Numbered from the stretch's first letter, positions 34,149 through 42,507 are shown. The stretch: DNA of 44,017 nucleotides from CAG-791 sp964386925 (GCA_964386925.1 CAYLUU010000003.1:1-44017), one strand, 5' to 3'. Notes: generated by a model from the sequence alone, not told the origin. A program made the numbers and translations.

Positions 34149-35903
34149 GATACGTTCTCCCTGATACAGGAACCAGTCAAAATCAGCCGTATTGCCGCTC
34201 TCCGTTCCAGTTGCGCTTGCATACATACCGGCGTAGGCACCGGTAAAGCCTTGATTGGTGTTGGAGCTCAGAAGCTCCGCCGGAAGGCCTGCTGCCACCA
34301 TGGTGCGCTTTTCTTCTGCAGCCGCAGCCTTCACGCTCTGCAGCTCCTCGATCTTGGCTGATGCAGCATCTCCTGCTGCAGTGGCTGCCTGCGATGCTCC
34401 GGCAGTCGGGATTACATACCAGAAATCATATGTTTCATTATTGCAGGAGCTGCCGAGGATGATCTTCCCGGCCGTCAGCTCCTCTGCCGTCAGTTCCTTC
34501 TCCTCGATGACACTGTGCACGCCGTTATCTGCCTTGGCAAGACGAAGCACCGTTTTGCCTTCCGCATTCTGTCCCACGGTCAGCAGATAGCTGTACCGGT
34601 CGTCCTGGAGCAAGACAAGACCTGCCTCCTCTGCAGCGCTCTTCGGCGCAAATTCCATCTCCGTTGCCATCTCGAATACGTGATGCTGCTGGCGCCGGCA
34701 GATGCAGGACGGCTGCGCTGTATGCCAACGATCCTCGGGATCCAGCTTCCAAAGAGCTGCCGCATTCAGCTGCAGGCGAAGGTATCCGGGACGCTCTGAC
34801 AGGGAATAGAAATCCGTCACCGGTGCCTGAATGAAATTCCAGCGAAGATCCAGCTCCGGGCTCGCAAAGCAGTCCAGAACCGTCTGCTCCATCGGGTTCA
34901 CACCGGTCGGAAGGAACTCCGGCAGGTTCGGCTTTCTCTCCTTGCTGTGTACAATTCCATTCTCGGTATCGATGAGCGGCCAGCCGTCCTTCTCCCAGTG
35001 GAACGGCACGAGGAAAGTCTCGCGGCCGGTATTGAAGTGGAAATTCTGCTCCGGATCAGCCGGGTTCGCATACGGACGGACCGCAAGGAGCACCATCCAC
35101 CATTCTCCATTCTGCGTCTCCACGATATCGGCATGGCCGGTCACCGAAATCTCACGCAGAAGCGGCAGATGCCGATGCGTCAGAATCGGGTTGCGAGGGC
35201 AGATTTCATACGGTCCCTCCACGCTCTTCGCGCGTGCCATCATGACGCAGTGATTGCTGAAGGTGCCTCCCTCCGCGACCATCAGATAGTAATATCCGTT
35301 GATGTGATACAGGTGCGGAGCCTCAATCCACTTACTCGTGGTGCGGGCGCCGTCCCAGATATGCGTACGCTTCCCGATGAACTGGAAGGTAACCGGGTCC
35401 AGCTCCTGCAGATAGATGCCGTGATGTCCTTCATACTGCGGATTGGCTTCAATATAGTTGCCGGTGTACCACATTCTCCCGTCCTCATCCCAGAAAACAG
35501 ACGAATCGATGCCGTCTGCCCCCTTGATGAACACAGGATCCGACCAGGGACCGGCAGGATCCGTTGCCGTCACAATGTAGTTGTCACGGTCCACCTCGCG
35601 GCCCTCGGATACATAGGTGTTGATCACATAGAACAGGCCATCATGATAGCGAATCGACGGAGCCCATAATCCAAGGCTCGCCTCGCAGTGCTTGTAATCC
35701 AGCTGCTCTCTTCTGTGAATTGCATGACCGATCTGCTCCCAGTGAATCAGATCCTTGCTGTGGAAGATCGGGATTCCCGGGAAATAGATAAAGGACGAAG
35801 TTGCCATATAGTAATCCTCTCCCACTCTGCAGATGGAAGGATCCGGATAAAAGCCGGACAGGATCGGATTCTGGAAGGTTTCGGTTGTATTATGCATAGC
35901 CAT
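34146..35903 (-). CDS. GH43 beta-xylosidase/alpha-L-arabinofuranosidase
   Basis: Five-bladed beta-propeller exo-glycosidase of 585 residues, with no signal peptide. The catalytic triad is recognisable: Asp21 in YPDPSI (base), Asp133 in DGIDSSVF (pKa modulator) and Glu194 in WIEAPHLY (acid). The C-terminal half is a beta-sandwich (about 345-585) as in the xylosidase-type subfamilies. An Ala/Glu-rich insert (about 505-545) interrupts that domain. It is the first gene of the GH43-esterase-GH2 unit, with a TACAAT box 44 bases upstream. Arabinofuranosidase versus xylosidase activity cannot be told from sequence alone. Confidence 0.9.
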   Translation of the reverse strand: MAMHNTTETFQNPILSGFYPDPSICRVGEDYYMATSSFIYFPGIPIFHSKDLIHWEQIGHAIHRREQLDYKHCEASLGLWAPSIRYHDGLFYVINTYVSEGREVDRDNYIVTATDPAGPWSDPVFIKGADGIDSSVFWDEDGRMWYTGNYIEANPQYEGHHGIYLQELDPVTFQFIGKRTHIWDGARTTSKWIEAPHLYHINGYYYLMVAEGGTFSNHCVMMARAKSVEGPYEICPRNPILTHRHLPLLREISVTGHADIVETQNGEWWMVLLAVRPYANPADPEQNFHFNTGRETFLVPFHWEKDGWPLIDTENGIVHSKERKPNLPEFLPTGVNPMEQTVLDCFASPELDLRWNFIQAPVTDFYSLSERPGYLRLQLNAAALWKLDPEDRWHTAQPSCICRRQQHHVFEMATEMEFAPKSAAEEAGLVLLQDDRYSYLLTVGQNAEGKTVLRLAKADNGVHSVIEEKELTAEELTAGKIILGSSCNNETYDFWYVIPTAGASQAATAAGDAASAKIEELQSVKAAAAEEKRTMVAAGLPAELLSSNTNQGFTGAYAGMYASATGTESGNTADFDWFLYQGERI

Positions 35904-35946
35904 TCTGCCTTTCTGCCGCCCTCACGCGGCGCTGCGTTCTCTTATG

Positions 35947-35952
35947 ATTGTA
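35947..35952 (-). promoter_or_regulatory. GH43 promoter -10 candidate
   Basis: TACAAT, extended as GTACAATCA, lies about 44 bases before the GH43 ATG. The same GTACAATCA occurs 36-40 bases before the symporter and UDP-galactopyranose mutase genes. No good -35 is seen, which would fit an activator-dependent promoter. Confidence 0.45.
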
Positions 35953-36027
35953 CTACCACAGAAAAGTGCCGATTTCAGCCTATCTGTTGCACGTTTTTTG
36001 TCATTTTATGCGCACTGGATGTTCCTC

Positions 36028-36094
36028 GGACCAGAAAATGAGAATTCATCTGCTCCTCAAAAAGTCGTGAGCCTTCATCCTCATTTTCCGGTCC
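36028..36094. repeat. 67-bp inverted repeat between GH43 and the symporter
   Basis: Arms GGACCAGAAAATGAG (36028-36042) and CTCATTTTCCGGTCC (36080-36094) pair at 14 of 15 positions around a 37-base loop. It lies 75-145 bases upstream of the GH43 -10 box and just past the symporter terminator. It could be a paired binding site or a structured transcript end. Confidence 0.5.
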
Positions 36095-36107
36095 TAACAT
36101 CTCATTA

Positions 36108-36142
36108 CAAAAAAACCAAGACGCCCGCAGACATCTTGGTTT
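36108..36142 (-). terminator. Terminator of the symporter gene
   Basis: On the minus strand AACCAAGA and TCTTGGTT pair around a 12-base loop and are followed by a run of T (TTTTTTTG). It lies about 25 bases after the symporter stop. Confidence 0.85.
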
Positions 36143-36164
36143 TCTCCGTATTATGTGACAACAC

Positions 36165-37604
36165 TCAGGCCTTCAGCTTCCGTGCCTCATTCTCTTCCTG
36201 TCCCTTCTTGTCCGACAGGCTGACAACAACGAGGGTTGCCAGTGAGAATGCGTACGCGATGAGCAGCGAAAGGTCTGTATTCATAAGGCCGCTGAGCGGT
36301 CCCACCGGAATACCGATGAAGAACGAGATCACGCCGACGATACCGCCGACAAACGCCGCCGCAAAGGCACCCTTTCTCGTTGCCTTCTCCCACAAAAGAC
36401 CTCCGAGAAGCGGGATCAGCAAGGACCCCATGTAAGGATAGTTGAAGATGATCATGGCATCCAGAATGTCAGTCATCTTGAAGGCGAAGATGATGCCGAC
36501 AATCGAACCGATCAGGACAGTTGCCTGAGAGATCAGCTTCGAATGGGGCAGGGAATCCATATTTTCCACTTCCGGATGCAGAACCTTGTTGTAGAGGTCT
36601 CTCGAGAAGGAGGAACCCAGCGACAGGATGACGCAGTTCGCACTGGACATTGCCGCGGACAGGATTGCTGCAATGACGATGCCGGCCAGGAACGGCGGCA
36701 GGACATTGATGGCAGTAATGGTGAAGATGCCGTCTTCTACGCCAGGGAAGAGTCTTGCTGCCATAACACCGATAGCCGAGCACATCGAGCCGATGATGAT
36801 GACGATGATGCCTCCGTAGATGCAGCCCTTCTGTGCGGTCTTGACGTCCTTCGCCGACTGGATTCGGGAGTAAGCATCATAGGACATCGAAATCGACAGG
36901 AAGAACGGCAGTACCAGATAAATAAAACGTGTCAGCATCCCATTCGGAATGAAAGGTGTGCTGAAGATGGCACCGATGGATCCGCCGTCGCCGGTGTAGC
37001 GTACCGCCGTTGCGATCGTGAGAATCGGGATGGCGATCATGATAATAGTCGTCTGTACAACGTCTGTCAGAACAACGCCCCACATTCCGCCGATGGTGCA
37101 GTAAACCAGAATGACCACGGCCGTCACAATGACGCCGACGTTGAACGGAACGCCAAAGCCCGACAGGATGCTGCCGCAGGCGAGCATCTGGGCAATGAAA
37201 ATTCCCAGAAGGCTTGGCACATTTGACAGCCATGCCCAGAAGCGAATGCCTCTGCTGTCACCGTATCTTTGTGCAAAAAAGTCCAGCGGAACATAGCTTT
37301 CCTTCGCCCGCAGCTTCTTGCACGCCAGAACACCCGCCAGGATCAGACCGCCGCCGCAGCCGATGGAATAATAGATTCCCGGCCACATCCCGAGGTTGTA
37401 ACCATTCGTTGCACCGCTCAGCACGATGCCGACACCGATCTGTACCGCTGCCATTGTTAACGATGTCATGACGACATTCAGGTTGCGGCCGGCCACCAGA
37501 TAATCGGATGTCTTGCGGTTCTTCGCCGCCGCATAGATGCCGATTCCGATCATCAGCACAAAGTAAATCACGCAAAAGGCAATGATAATTGCATTCTGTC
37601 CCAT
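36165..37604 (-). CDS. Sodium:solute symporter (SSS family)
   Basis: Sodium-coupled importer, 479 residues, with about 13 hydrophobic segments of the LeuT-type fold. Family features are the N-terminal SDYLVAGRNLN after the first helix, GGMWGVVLTDVVQ in the middle, and SAAMSSANCVILSLGSSFSRDLY, which lies near the second sodium site. The C-terminus is short and charged. The ATG is preceded by GAGGAGG. It has its own TACAAT box and terminator, so it is probably a single transcript, downstream of the flavoprotein/ferredoxin pair. The substrate is unknown: organic acids, sugars and proline are all transported by this family. Confidence 0.9.
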   Translation of the reverse strand: MGQNAIIIAFCVIYFVLMIGIGIYAAAKNRKTSDYLVAGRNLNVVMTSLTMAAVQIGVGIVLSGATNGYNLGMWPGIYYSIGCGGGLILAGVLACKKLRAKESYVPLDFFAQRYGDSRGIRFWAWLSNVPSLLGIFIAQMLACGSILSGFGVPFNVGVIVTAVVILVYCTIGGMWGVVLTDVVQTTIIMIAIPILTIATAVRYTGDGGSIGAIFSTPFIPNGMLTRFIYLVLPFFLSISMSYDAYSRIQSAKDVKTAQKGCIYGGIIVIIIGSMCSAIGVMAARLFPGVEDGIFTITAINVLPPFLAGIVIAAILSAAMSSANCVILSLGSSFSRDLYNKVLHPEVENMDSLPHSKLISQATVLIGSIVGIIFAFKMTDILDAMIIFNYPYMGSLLIPLLGGLLWEKATRKGAFAAAFVGGIVGVISFFIGIPVGPLSGLMNTDLSLLIAYAFSLATLVVVSLSDKKGQEENEARKLKA

Positions 37605-37642
37605 CTCCTGTTCCCTCCTCAGTTGCTTGCCTTGATGTTCTG

Positions 37643-37648
37643 ATTGTA
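37643..37648 (-). promoter_or_regulatory. Symporter promoter -10 candidate
   Basis: TACAAT within GTGTACAATCA, about 40 bases upstream of the symporter ATG. The 157-base gap to the ferredoxin stop shows no clear terminator. Confidence 0.45.
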
Positions 37649-37761
37649 CACAGGAAGGCCGGCTGCGTACACCCCTTTTAAAATCTTACATGCTTGTTCG
37701 CTGCAGCACGATTCCCGGATATTCTTCTACACCCTACTGCCTGATAAATGCATATGAGTCT

Positions 37762-38058
37762 CTACTGCTTCACCGGCACGAATTTAGTCCGGTTCATGAG
37801 CGGATGCTCCAGATGAATGGCTCCCGGGACCGGACAATCCATCACGCAGGCACCGCAATACATGCATTCGCCGGGATACATTACGATCGGATGCTCGCCC
37901 GGGTTTACGCTCGGAATCAGCACATCCATCTGACAGGCCTTGGCGCAGCGGCCGCAGCCGATGCATTTGGTCTCATCATAGGTGATCGGCCGCGCGCTGC
38001 AGGGAATTACACTGGCGGTCAGAGACACGGCTTCCTTATTTTGCATATCATTCTGCAT
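37762..38058 (-). CDS. Two-cluster 4Fe-4S ferredoxin, AprB-like
   Basis: A 98-residue electron-transfer protein with two cubane motifs: Cys32/35/38 with Cys42, and Cys65/68/71 with Cys75 (CIGCGRC-x3-C and CMYCGAC-x3-CP). The start overlaps the flavoprotein stop by 11 bases, so the pair is surely co-translated and probably forms a complex. It is shorter than AprB of sulfate reducers (about 150 residues), lacking most of the C-terminal tail. Two in-frame ATGs (38058, 38046) are possible; the first has GAGGAGG 12 bases away. Confidence 0.88.
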   Translation of the reverse strand: MQNDMQNKEAVSLTASVIPCSARPITYDETKCIGCGRCAKACQMDVLIPSVNPGEHPIVMYPGECMYCGACVMDCPVPGAIHLEHPLMNRTKFVPVKQ

Positions 38059-40015
38059 AATATTTCGGTGCCTCCTCTTTGATGTAGTCCTGATTGTACT
38101 TCTCGTACATTTCCTCTACGTTTCCGTAGTAATCATGCGGAATCTCTCCGCGGACAGCCTGCCCGTTCACCTGACGAATGGTGATGTATTTCTGATCCTC
38201 CGTGGGATCCATCTCCGGATAGTCACTTCGGATAAAGGACAACGGCTTTGAGCTGGACTTTCGCATCCGGCAGGCCTCCAGAATCATCTTGGCCACCTCG
38301 AGAATATCCAGCACCTCATGCGTACGCATCAGATCATGCGGGTTCTCGCAGTGCAGCTGCGGAACGATTTCTTTTTCATAACTCTTTAAAAGGTCCAGGC
38401 CCTCGCTTAAGAGCTCCTCACATTTGATCTCCGCGCAGTAGTTCTGCATGCACTTGGAAATTGCAAAATTCAGCTCCTTCCAGTTCATGCCTCCCTCATT
38501 GGTAAGCGGCGCCAGAAGCCTTGCCTTCTCTTCGGCTGCCTGCTGCAGATCATAGTCTGAAAGCTCCGTTTCCCCTGCGCGATCTGCCGCCTTGCGTCCG
38601 GCATAATATCCTGTCGCAGACGCTGCACCGCCGCAGTCCATCGCATAGAGCTGATCGCCCGCTGCGTAGACGCCCTCGATGTTCGTCATCAGATTCCAGT
38701 CTGTGATGATGCCGCCCGGTGCGCCGAAGAGCTGCCGCTCCTGCCCAAGGAAATTCGCCGACTGCCAGCCGGTTCCATAGCTCTGGAGCATATGCTTCTC
38801 CGGGTCAAAGCCCTTCTCCGTATAGTACTGGAGAACCGGCACCTTCGTGCGTCCTTCCTCGCCGACCATCATGCCCCAGATGACCTTACGTTCGCTCTCC
38901 GGCATCCGGCTAAGGTCCGCATAGAAGGGCAGCTTGTAGCCTCGTTTATCGAGTTCCTCGAAGGACATCGTCTCCGGTCCGCGATATTCGTATTTGGGCT
39001 CATCAATGACGCCGCCCTTTAAGAAAAATTTCTGTCCCGGCGCCGGATGAAACCGCTCCTTCACACTCTTTAATTCATTTCCGTCACGGTCCAGATACGG
39101 GATTTCCACGCCTCTGGCATCAACCATCGTTGCGCCGTACCAGGTATTATGATTGTTGCCGGTGCTGTATGGTGGGAAGCTCCTGCCGGCCGCGGAGAAC
39201 TCGCCGCGGACGGATTTTTCCATCATGGTAAATTCCATGCCTGCCCGGTATCCCATCGCGTGTCCGCTGCCGATGCTGTTCATCGGACGGAACTCGCACA
39301 ATCCCGGAAGGTCGGAATTGAACAGCCAAACCCTGGCAGGGCGTGACATGGCCATCACCGTCGATTTCGCCGAGATCGTATAGAATTTGCCTGTATGAAC
39401 GTCCATGGCACAGGCACCGATGCCGATGATCTTCTCGCTGCCATTGTCCAGGCAAACCTTCTTCGTCAGGAGTGCCGTCGCCTCGGTGCGGTCCAGCACC
39501 TTAACGCCCAGCCGCAGACATTCCTTATACAGAGCCGGCTTGAAGCCGCTCCCCCAGATGCGGAGCGTATAGCAGTTCGTGTAATCATAGGCGAACATCA
39601 GCTTCGTCTTGTCATCGCGGAAATCCGCACCTGCAAACTCATCCTCCGTGTCGCGGATCTTGCCGCCGAAGCTCTCCATATCCAGCAGGCGATCCCAGCC
39701 TTCCCGGCATTCAATGTAATGAGCAATGCCGTTGCTGTAATGATCCTGCTCATCGATATACGCCTCTGCAACCTCTTTCGGCGTTACCTTGCAGCACGGG
39801 TTCGTACATGCGGATTCCCAGTGGTCGAAACCGCTTCCGGCAGAGCCGGCTCTTGCTGTCGTTCCCTTCTCCACGAGGATGACATTTCTGCCCTTTCTGG
39901 CGGCCGCAATCGCAGCGTAACACCCTGCCAGACCGCCGCCCAGAACGAGCACATCGCACGACAGATGCTCCTCCTGCCCGATTTCGTTGGCATATGGCCA
40001 TTTGTATTCCTGCAT
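38048..40015 (-). CDS. FAD-dependent oxidoreductase, AprA/fumarate-reductase flavoprotein family
   Basis: Flavoprotein of 655 residues. The FAD-binding GGGLAGCYAA is at 26-35 and the acidic end of strand 2 at VEKG. A capping domain follows, and the GVYAAGDQLYAMDCGGAASATGYYAGRKAA segment closes the FAD site. A helical C-terminal domain follows. The overlapping ferredoxin gene suggests an AprAB-like two-subunit enzyme. No ATP sulfurylase, QmoABC or dsr genes are in the window, so adenylylsulfate reductase activity is doubtful. The adjacent symporter suggests an imported organic substrate or acceptor, which is inference. AAGGAG precedes the ATG. The 118-base gap to glf has a small CGGCA/TGCCG stem. 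Confidence 0.85.
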   Translation of the reverse strand: MQEYKWPYANEIGQEEHLSCDVLVLGGGLAGCYAAIAAARKGRNVILVEKGTTARAGSAGSGFDHWESACTNPCCKVTPKEVAEAYIDEQDHYSNGIAHYIECREGWDRLLDMESFGGKIRDTEDEFAGADFRDDKTKLMFAYDYTNCYTLRIWGSGFKPALYKECLRLGVKVLDRTEATALLTKKVCLDNGSEKIIGIGACAMDVHTGKFYTISAKSTVMAMSRPARVWLFNSDLPGLCEFRPMNSIGSGHAMGYRAGMEFTMMEKSVRGEFSAAGRSFPPYSTGNNHNTWYGATMVDARGVEIPYLDRDGNELKSVKERFHPAPGQKFFLKGGVIDEPKYEYRGPETMSFEELDKRGYKLPFYADLSRMPESERKVIWGMMVGEEGRTKVPVLQYYTEKGFDPEKHMLQSYGTGWQSANFLGQERQLFGAPGGIITDWNLMTNIEGVYAAGDQLYAMDCGGAASATGYYAGRKAADRAGETELSDYDLQQAAEEKARLLAPLTNEGGMNWKELNFAISKCMQNYCAEIKCEELLSEGLDLLKSYEKEIVPQLHCENPHDLMRTHEVLDILEVAKMILEACRMRKSSSKPLSFIRSDYPEMDPTEDQKYITIRQVNGQAVRGEIPHDYYGNVEEMYEKYNQDYIKEEAPKYYAE

Positions 40016-40133
40016 TCTCTTCTCCTTACGTTGTCAGCACTGTAGCACCACGGCAGGCTCTGCCGAGGTATTTTCGATCTCCGAAGCCTAATACGTGCCC
40101 TTTACGCAGTTGTCTGTGAATCGTTACCTTGTC

Positions 40134-41249
40134 CTACAGCAGCTCTTCGCACTTTGCCAGTGCCGAAGCAATCACTGCATCCATGTCGTAATATTTGTAC
40201 TCACCGAGGCGTCCGCCGAAAATCACCTTTTCCTCCGCCTCTGCCAGCTTCCGATACGCTTCATACAGCTTCCCGTTCTTCTCATCGTTCACCGGATAAT
40301 ACGGCTCATCGCCCGGCTTCCATTCGGAACTGTACTCACGGCTCACCACCGTCTTCGGCAGATCATTGCCGTCATCGTCCTTGCCGAACTGGAACCACTT
40401 GTGCTCGATGATCCTCGTCCATGGTGTCTCGGCATCCGTGTAGTTCACCGCCGCATTTCCCTGGAAATTCGGCTTGTCCAGCACCTCGGTTTCAAAGCGT
40501 ACCGAACGATACTCCAGCGTTCCCAGCTGATAGCCATAATAAGCGTCGATGGGGCCGGTATAGATCACCTTGTCAGCCATGGCATCGAACGCGTCCTTAT
40601 TTTGCAGGTAGTCTTTGCCCAGCTGCACCTCAATGCCGTCCAGCATCGCTGCCACGAGCTTCGTGTAGCCGCCCACCGGAATTCCCTGATACAGCGCGTT
40701 AAAATAATTGTTGTCAAAGGTCAGGCGCACCGGCAGACGTTTGATGATGAACGCCGGAAGCTCCGTGCAGGGGCGTCCCCACTGCTTCTGCGTGTAGCCT
40801 TTGATGAGCTTCTCATAGATATCCGTGCCGACCAGACTGATGGCCTGCTCTTCCAGGTTGTGCGGCTCTGTGATGCCGGCTGCCTTCCGCTGCTCTTCGA
40901 TCTTCGCCGCAGCCTCCTCCGGCGTGACCACGCCCCACATCTTGTTGAAGGTGTACATATTGAAGGGCAGGGAATACAGTTCGCCGTGATAGTTGGCCAC
41001 CGGCGAATTCGTGAAGCGATTGAACTCCGCAAATCGGTTCACATACTCCCACACCTTGCGATTGTTCGTATGGAAAATATGCGCGCCGTACTCGTGAACG
41101 TGGATTCCCTCGACGTCCCTGCAGTACACGTTGCCGGCAATGTGCGGCCGCTTGTCAATGACGAGAACCTTTTTGCCGGCGTTCACCGCCTCTCTTGCGA
41201 ATACCGCGCCGTAGAGTCCGGCGCCAACGATCAGATAATCATATTTCAT
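40134..41249 (-). CDS. glf: UDP-galactopyranose mutase
   Basis: Flavoenzyme that interconverts UDP-galactopyranose and UDP-galactofuranose for cell-surface glycans. It has 371 residues. The FAD motif VGAGLYGAVFA is at 8-18, HIAGNVYCRD and YGAHIFHTNN follow, and then the substrate-binding KGYTQKQWGRP and TGPIDAYYGYQLGTLEYRS, all characteristic of bacterial Glf. The ATG at 41249 has GGGAGG 8 bases upstream; an earlier in-frame ATG contains that site. No galactofuranosyltransferase is in the window. It lies upstream of the flavoprotein gene in the same direction, but a shared pathway is not implied. Confidence 0.95.
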   Translation of the reverse strand: MKYDYLIVGAGLYGAVFAREAVNAGKKVLVIDKRPHIAGNVYCRDVEGIHVHEYGAHIFHTNNRKVWEYVNRFAEFNRFTNSPVANYHGELYSLPFNMYTFNKMWGVVTPEEAAAKIEEQRKAAGITEPHNLEEQAISLVGTDIYEKLIKGYTQKQWGRPCTELPAFIIKRLPVRLTFDNNYFNALYQGIPVGGYTKLVAAMLDGIEVQLGKDYLQNKDAFDAMADKVIYTGPIDAYYGYQLGTLEYRSVRFETEVLDKPNFQGNAAVNYTDAETPWTRIIEHKWFQFGKDDDGNDLPKTVVSREYSSEWKPGDEPYYPVNDEKNGKLYEAYRKLAEAEEKVIFGGRLGEYKYYDMDAVIASALAKCEELL

Positions 41250-41284
41250 GCAGTTATCCTCCCTGCTCATTTTCTTTACAGATG

Positions 41285-41290
41285 ATTGTA
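41285..41290 (-). promoter_or_regulatory. glf promoter -10 candidate
   Basis: TACAAT within TGTACAATCA, 36 bases before the glf ATG, in the 198-base region shared with the divergent AEC permease gene. The AEC side has TTGCAT near 41365 but no convincing -10. Confidence 0.4.
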
Positions 41291-41447
41291 CAGATGTCAG
41301 TCAGAAGTTACCATCGAACTGTACCCCTTACTGCTATCCCACGCCTAACAATTTGGTGTAAAAGTTGCATAATAGGCGCGAATATCCGACGATTCTATGC
41401 TATCTTAAAAATATTGTACCCTTTATCTCAATCGAAAGGAACCCGAA

Positions 41448-42377
41448 ATGGCCATTACTGTTCTGATCAAAATATTCGAAATGTTCGTCATCTTCTTCTG
41501 CGGCATCCTTGTCTACAAGGTGAAGCTCATTGATTCCTCTGCCGTCACCAAGATGTCAAACCTGCTCCTGATGGTCATTTCCCCGCTTCTCGTCTTCGAA
41601 TCCTATCAGGTGGATTTCGACACGGAGCTGCTCCATGGCCTTCTGTGGACGCTGTTCGCCTCTGTCCTGACCTACATTCTAACGATCGTTTTGTCTGAGC
41701 TGATCTTCCGTCAGAAGAATCCGCGCACTCCGGTGGAGAAAGCGGCCTGCGTCTACTCCAACTGTGCTTTCTTCGGCATTCCGCTCATCAACAGCATTCT
41801 GGGACAGGAGGGTGTATTCTACATCACAGCCTTCTCCACGGTATTCAACCTGGTCCTCTGGACTCACGGCGTTCTCATTATGGACCGCAATGCAGCAAAG
41901 GGCGGAATCTCCCTTTCGAACCTGCGCAATCTCATTAACCCTGCCATCATTGCCGTTGTGGCAGGTCTCTTCTGCTTTGTTCTGCAGATCCGGCTTCCGG
42001 AAATTCTGAATGAGCCGCTCACCATGATCGCCGACATGAACACCCCCATCGCCATGATCATTGCAGGCGCCAACCTGGCTCAGTCCGATTTTCTGCACAG
42101 TCTGAAGAACAAGCGCCTGTATTTCATCAGCTTCCTGAAGCTCATTGCCTTCCCGGCAGCATGCCTTGTCATTCTGAAGCTTCTGCCGCTGACCTTCCCG
42201 GTTGCCTTCACGACATTCATCGCAGTGGCCTGCCCCACGGCAACCACCACGGTCATGTTCGCCGACCGGTATGATCAGGATGCGCCCTTTGCCTCGGAGC
42301 TCTTCGTTCTGACAACGCTTCTCTCTGCAGTTACGATCCCGCTCCTGTCACTCCTTGCGGAGCAGGTGCTGCGGTAA
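41448..42377 (+). CDS. AEC-family transporter
   Basis: Auxin-efflux-carrier-type permease, 309 residues with about 10 hydrophobic segments. The family N-terminus (IKIFEMFVIFFCGILVYKVKLID), SNCAFFGIPLINSILG and the C-terminal ACPTATTTVMFADRYDQD are clear. Bacterial members carry malate, malonate or other small organic acids; the substrate here is unknown. GAAAGGA lies 7 bases before the ATG. It is divergent from glf and convergent with the MATE gene, with a family B repeat directly after the stop. Confidence 0.9.
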   Translation: MAITVLIKIFEMFVIFFCGILVYKVKLIDSSAVTKMSNLLLMVISPLLVFESYQVDFDTELLHGLLWTLFASVLTYILTIVLSELIFRQKNPRTPVEKAACVYSNCAFFGIPLINSILGQEGVFYITAFSTVFNLVLWTHGVLIMDRNAAKGGISLSNLRNLINPAIIAVVAGLFCFVLQIRLPEILNEPLTMIADMNTPIAMIIAGANLAQSDFLHSLKNKRLYFISFLKLIAFPAACLVILKLLPLTFPVAFTTFIAVACPTATTTVMFADRYDQDAPFASELFVLTTLLSAVTIPLLSLLAEQVLR

Positions 42378-42387
42378 CTCATATTTC

Positions 42388-42488
42388 AGGTCATCCAGCG
42401 ACGGGTCTTGTCGGAGGTGTCCAGGGCTGGGACGCCTCGCAAGGCCTTGCCCTTGGACATCCATCCGCCACCCTGTCGCGGATGACCT
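42388..42488. repeat. Multi-hairpin repeat element, family B copy 3 (short form)
   Basis: It is about 100 bp. Outer arms AGGTCATCC (42388-42396) and GGATGACCT (42480-42488) are perfect complements but unlike the other copies. GACGGGT-TT-TCGGAG-TGTCC pairs with GGACAT-CCATCCGCCACCCTGTC. The inner AGGGC/GCCCT encloses GCCT-CGCA-AGGC. The central two hairpins of the longer copies are missing. It lies between convergent AEC and MATE genes. Confidence 0.65.
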
Positions 42489-42507
42489 CTGCGCAAAGCA
42501 CCTCTCC

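Noticed and set aside
38048..40015. Adenylylsulfate reductase alpha subunit
   Set aside because: The family resemblance is real, but no sulfate-reduction partner genes are present and the ferredoxin lacks the AprB tail, so only the broad family is claimed.
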